Source of the DNA: Marinilactibacillus sp042660675
Lineage (GTDB): Bacteria > Bacillota > Bacilli > Lactobacillales > Carnobacteriaceae_A
Direction of reading: 5' to 3'
Assembly: GCF_042660675.1 (NCBI RefSeq)
Contig: NZ_JBHSUL010000012.1
Coordinates: 71,843-135,842, forward strand
DNA: 64,000 bases
In this document: positions 61,801-64,000 of the stretch, one piece after another
How positions within the stretch are numbered: the first letter of the stretch is position 1
How the letters are laid out: each line of letters begins with the position of its first letter
Notes under the pieces: generated by a model
What the model was told of the DNA's origin: nothing
Databases searched by the model: none
Seen by the model: only the letters and a program-made list of their open reading frames with translations
Translations under genes and position numbers: made by a program

Positions 61801-62790
61801 TTAAGATTGAACTTGATTTTTCCCAGTACTTTTCACTTTGTATAGCATACTATCTGCTCTGTTGAACAACTGACTAACAGTCTCTTTAGGCTGATACTGT
61901 GCAACACCCGCACTACTTGTTACTTCAGCTGGCTCAGTGAAATCCGCTTTTGACAATTGAGTTCTAATTAATTCTGAGAATTCATGCGCTTCTGCTTTTG
62001 AAGTGTCGGGTAAGACAATCATAAATTTTCCACCTTCAAAATTTCCTGCGTAATCTCCATCTCTCAAATTATCATTAATAATTTGCCCAGCTTTCTTGAT
62101 GATCTCGTCTCCAAAAAGTGGACCGAAAAGAGAATTCTGGTGACTCAAATTATCAATATCTAGTAAACTGATCGAAACAGTTTTATTTTCACCCATTTGA
62201 GCCTCATTTACAAGTTTGCCTAGCTCAAACAAAATATTCGCTCGGTTATATAAACCTGTCATTGAATCTTTTTTAGATTGGATTGCCCATTCTTTGTTTT
62301 CTTCTAACAGTCTGCGTCTTTCTTCTTCATAATCTGTAACATCGAATACGATGCCCGACAAAAATAAAGGCGCGCCTTCTTCAGAACGCTTGGTAACTTT
62401 ACCACGATCATAGTACGTACGGTAACCACCATCTTTGGTTTTGATTCGATATCTTACCTCCCAGACTGGAATCTGGTTTGATAAATGATCGCGCATAGCG
62501 TCCATTACGCGCTCATAATCATCTGGATGTAGTTTATCCGTAAAGAATTGGAAGTCAACGTATTCTGGCAATTCTTCTTTTGTGTATCCTAATGCCATAG
62601 CTTTCATAGGATTGAACGTCACTCTATTTACTTGAAAATCCCAATACCAATGTCCTAAATTACCAGACCATGCGAAGTCCAAAGAATCCTGTTCTTCTTG
62701 TAGGGTTAATAACTCTCTGTTTAATCGTTTAACAGATTCCAATTCTGATTTAAGTGCTTCAAGTTCTTTTTGTATATCTTTCTCGTTCAT
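61801..62790 (-). CDS. PAS-GGDEF-like protein with degenerate active site
   Basis: 329 aa. Short coiled coil (1-35), PAS fold (about 38-155; HWYWDFQVNRVTFN, KLHPDDYERVMDAM, GGYRTYYDRG), linker helix, then a GGDEF-type cyclase fold (about 175-325; DSMTGLYNRANILFE, DIDNLSHQNSLFGPLFGDE, SSAGVAQYQP). The signature is EGGKF (252-256) instead of GGDEF, and a conserved His-type position reads Pro. The inhibitory I-site RxxD is kept as R243-D-G-D246, exactly five residues before. It is probably not an active diguanylate cyclase, but could bind c-di-GMP or act as a PAS-controlled receptor. No membrane segment. Confidence 0.85.
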   Translation of the reverse strand: MNEKDIQKELEALKSELESVKRLNRELLTLQEEQDSLDFAWSGNLGHWYWDFQVNRVTFNPMKAMALGYTKEELPEYVDFQFFTDKLHPDDYERVMDAMRDHLSNQIPVWEVRYRIKTKDGGYRTYYDRGKVTKRSEEGAPLFLSGIVFDVTDYEEERRRLLEENKEWAIQSKKDSMTGLYNRANILFELGKLVNEAQMGENKTVSISLLDIDNLSHQNSLFGPLFGDEIIKKAGQIINDNLRDGDYAGNFEGGKFMIVLPDTSKAEAHEFSELIRTQLSKADFTEPAEVTSSAGVAQYQPKETVSQLFNRADSMLYKVKSTGKNQVQS

Positions 62791-63023
62791 CTACTCACAC
62801 CTCTCGAAAATAATTATATGACACAGCGACATATGTATATACAGTTATGAGAGACCCTCAATTAAAAAAATGAATGTCTGTTCACATTTAAGACAATAAA
62901 TGAAAGCACTTTTCTATAACTCGGATTATATTAACACCTTTTTTAGAATATATCTAAATCTTTTATTAATGATTTTTTTATTTTAGTTTCTACTTGTTTT
63001 AAATAAAACTTATTATTTTCTCA

Positions 63024-63521
63024 TTAAGTCAATATTGTTTTTATTTGTTTGATTTCTTTACTCGTTTTCAGGATTATTATCCTTTTATCAGAACTATTCT
63101 TTAAAGCATTTAAGATTAGTGGTCGATTTGTTTTATTGAAATTCCATACAAACTTCAAAAAGTCTTTTTCAATTTTATTGGGATTTCCAAATGTTCTATT
63201 ATGTAAAATCTTGCCTTTGATGAAGCGTTTGAGTATTCTATAAACGCAAAGTATTCTAGGTAAGTCTAGCCATATTACGGTGTCTGCTGCAATCAGTCGT
63301 CTACTAAGCGTCCGGTTATAATTACCATCAATAATCCAGCAATCTTTTAACAGAATTTTTTCTAGCTGTTCATCAAAATCAGCTCTATTAAGAGTATGAT
63401 TATCATCTATCCAATTGATTCTGTCCAGGTGGATCAGTTCTAGATCTAGTGCTTTAGCTAGTCTCTCAGATAGTGTTGATTTACCAGAACCAGGACAACC
63501 TATGACCAGTATCTTTTTCAT
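63024..63521 (-). CDS. P-loop kinase-like protein (adenylate-kinase-like / FlaR type)
   Basis: 165 aa from the ATG at 63521. The longer open frame upstream covers the DUF1294 tail and is not credible. Walker A is IGCPGSGKSTLSERLA (about 6-20), then HLDRINWIDD and DCWIIDGNYNRTL, DTVIWLDLPR and the basic RILKRFIKGK. This resembles the 'topology modulation'/FlaR nucleotide-kinase group. Substrate unknown. Confidence 0.85.
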   Translation of the reverse strand: MKKILVIGCPGSGKSTLSERLAKALDLELIHLDRINWIDDNHTLNRADFDEQLEKILLKDCWIIDGNYNRTLSRRLIAADTVIWLDLPRILCVYRILKRFIKGKILHNRTFGNPNKIEKDFLKFVWNFNKTNRPLILNALKNSSDKRIIILKTSKEIKQIKTILT

Positions 63522-63547
63522 TTCTTCCATCCTTTCCAATCGAGTGT

Positions 63548-63847
63548 TTATAAAATAATAGAGTAGAACAACACAATCACCACACTTAGAACTGTCAGCA
63601 CAGCAGCTATCGGTATACAAACTTTGAATACCGGTTTTTGAGTCTTATGCCGAAACTTGGTCATTCCTGTCCAAGCACCAATACCTCCAAGTAAAAATGC
63701 ACTGAGTAATAAGTGTTTTTCGGAAATTCTATAAATACCCTTCTTCGCCCTTTTTTTGTCTGAGTAAAATAAATAAAATGTGTATAGGTTTATCACAAAA
63801 ATAAACGTTATCGTAATCATTTGAAAGTAGTTTAATGTTTCAAACAT
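63548..63847 (-). CDS. DUF1294 small membrane protein
   Basis: 99 aa. Three hydrophobic segments (about 8-28, 48-63, 76-98). Family marks are LFYSDKKRAKKGIYRISEKHLL, LLGGIGAWTGMTKFRHKT. GGAGGAAC precedes the ATG. The downstream P-loop gene begins 26 bases after its stop, so the two may be co-transcribed. Function unknown. Confidence 0.88.
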   Translation of the reverse strand: MFETLNYFQMITITFIFVINLYTFYLFYSDKKRAKKGIYRISEKHLLLSAFLLGGIGAWTGMTKFRHKTQKPVFKVCIPIAAVLTVLSVVIVLFYSIIL

Positions 63848-63952
63848 CTCTGTTCCTCCTAGTTTAAATCGATTGAAAAAGCATCTTCTATTTTACGGTT
63901 CTATGTCAATTAGCGTTGGTGAAGAATAAAGCTAGAAAATAATCGTACTTGG

Positions 63953-64000
63953 AAGAGAACAGATAGTTAGCTTATGCTGCTATGTGTTCTCTTTCTTTTT
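63953..64000. terminator. Possible terminator at the right edge
   Basis: Stem GAGAACA / TGTTCTC (63955-63961 with 63985-63991) plus inner ATAG/CTAT, followed on the plus strand by a T-rich run. No plus-strand gene ends here, so it may serve a leftward gene beyond the edge. Confidence 0.4.

Noticed and set aside
62898..62911. TGAAAGCACTTTTC as a CcpA cre site upstream of the PAS-GGDEF gene
   Set aside because: The central CG of the cre consensus is missing.
1..64000. Mobile elements, CRISPR, prophage or defence islands
   Set aside because: No transposase, integrase, regular spaced repeats or terminal inverted repeats were seen; gene order is core-genome throughout.

Overview
The window is chromosomal core sequence from a low-GC Gram-positive bacterium. 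It has strong AGGAGG-type ribosome binding sites, frequent rho-independent terminators, TTG starts on several genes, long-form HPF, HPr kinase, ComF proteins, TagO/LCP wall genes and no lipopolysaccharide genes. Gene order (secA-prfB-ftsEX, hprK-lgt-ppaX, trxB-rapZ-yvcK-whiA, comFA/comFC beside yigZ-LCP-tagO) is that of Bacillota. Gene content fits Lactobacillales, most plausibly a Carnobacteriaceae-like organism, but genus is an inference. No rRNA, insertion sequence, prophage, CRISPR array or transposase was seen.

Layout. 1-2.0 kb: edge of an rnf operon (rnfC, partial rnfD). 2-2.7 kb: MgtC-family protein. 2.8-7.3 kb: heterodimeric ABC exporter and a LysR regulator. 7.5-10 kb: small orphan protein, PadR/DUF2812 pair and a Gfo/Idh/MocA oxidoreductase. 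10.3 kb: tRNA-Arg(CCG). 10.4-13.3 kb: rapZ-yvcK-whiA. 13.5-16 kb: formaldehyde detoxification pair (class III alcohol dehydrogenase, S-formylglutathione hydrolase) divergent from an HxlR regulator. 16-21 kb: pgcA, trxB, a TPR protein and galU. 21-27.4 kb: gpsA, ppaX, lgt, hprK and a yvlBCD-like envelope-stress set. 27.6-31.3 kb: uvrA and an HD nucleotidase-like gene. 31.5-35.3 kb: phoPR and a MinJ-like PDZ membrane protein. 35.4-36.5 kb: lrgAB. 36.7-44.5 kb: NlpC/P60 hydrolase, ftsX, ftsE, prfB with programmed frameshift, secA, hpf. 44.7-47.8 kb: comFC, comFA, DegV. 47.9-52.3 kb: yigZ and two LCP ligases flanking tagO. 52.3-56 kb: SGNH hydrolase and nagA-nagB-nagR. 56-58.5 kb: nadE and pncB. 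58.6-60.5 kb: two glycosyltransferases. 60.5-64 kb: GrpB, a flavin/PNPOx-like protein, a degenerate PAS-GGDEF protein, a P-loop kinase and DUF1294.

How the parts work together. Several sets concern the cell envelope: GalU and PgcA supply UDP-glucose, GpsA supplies glycerol-3-phosphate, Lgt makes lipoproteins, TagO, TagA-like and LCP proteins make and attach wall polymers, and FtsEX probably gates the adjacent wall hydrolase. NagA and NagB recycle amino sugars under a GntR repressor whose likely operator fills the nagA promoter spacer. NadE and PncB salvage NAD.

No clearly novel multi-gene system is evident. The least explained signals are a PAS-GGDEF protein with an altered active site but intact RxxD I-site; a branched RNA fold between secA and prfB; four perfect intergenic inverted repeats that lack a terminator U-tract; and tandem operator-like dyads at the PadR promoter. 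All coordinates and pairings were read by eye. No database search or folding program was run.
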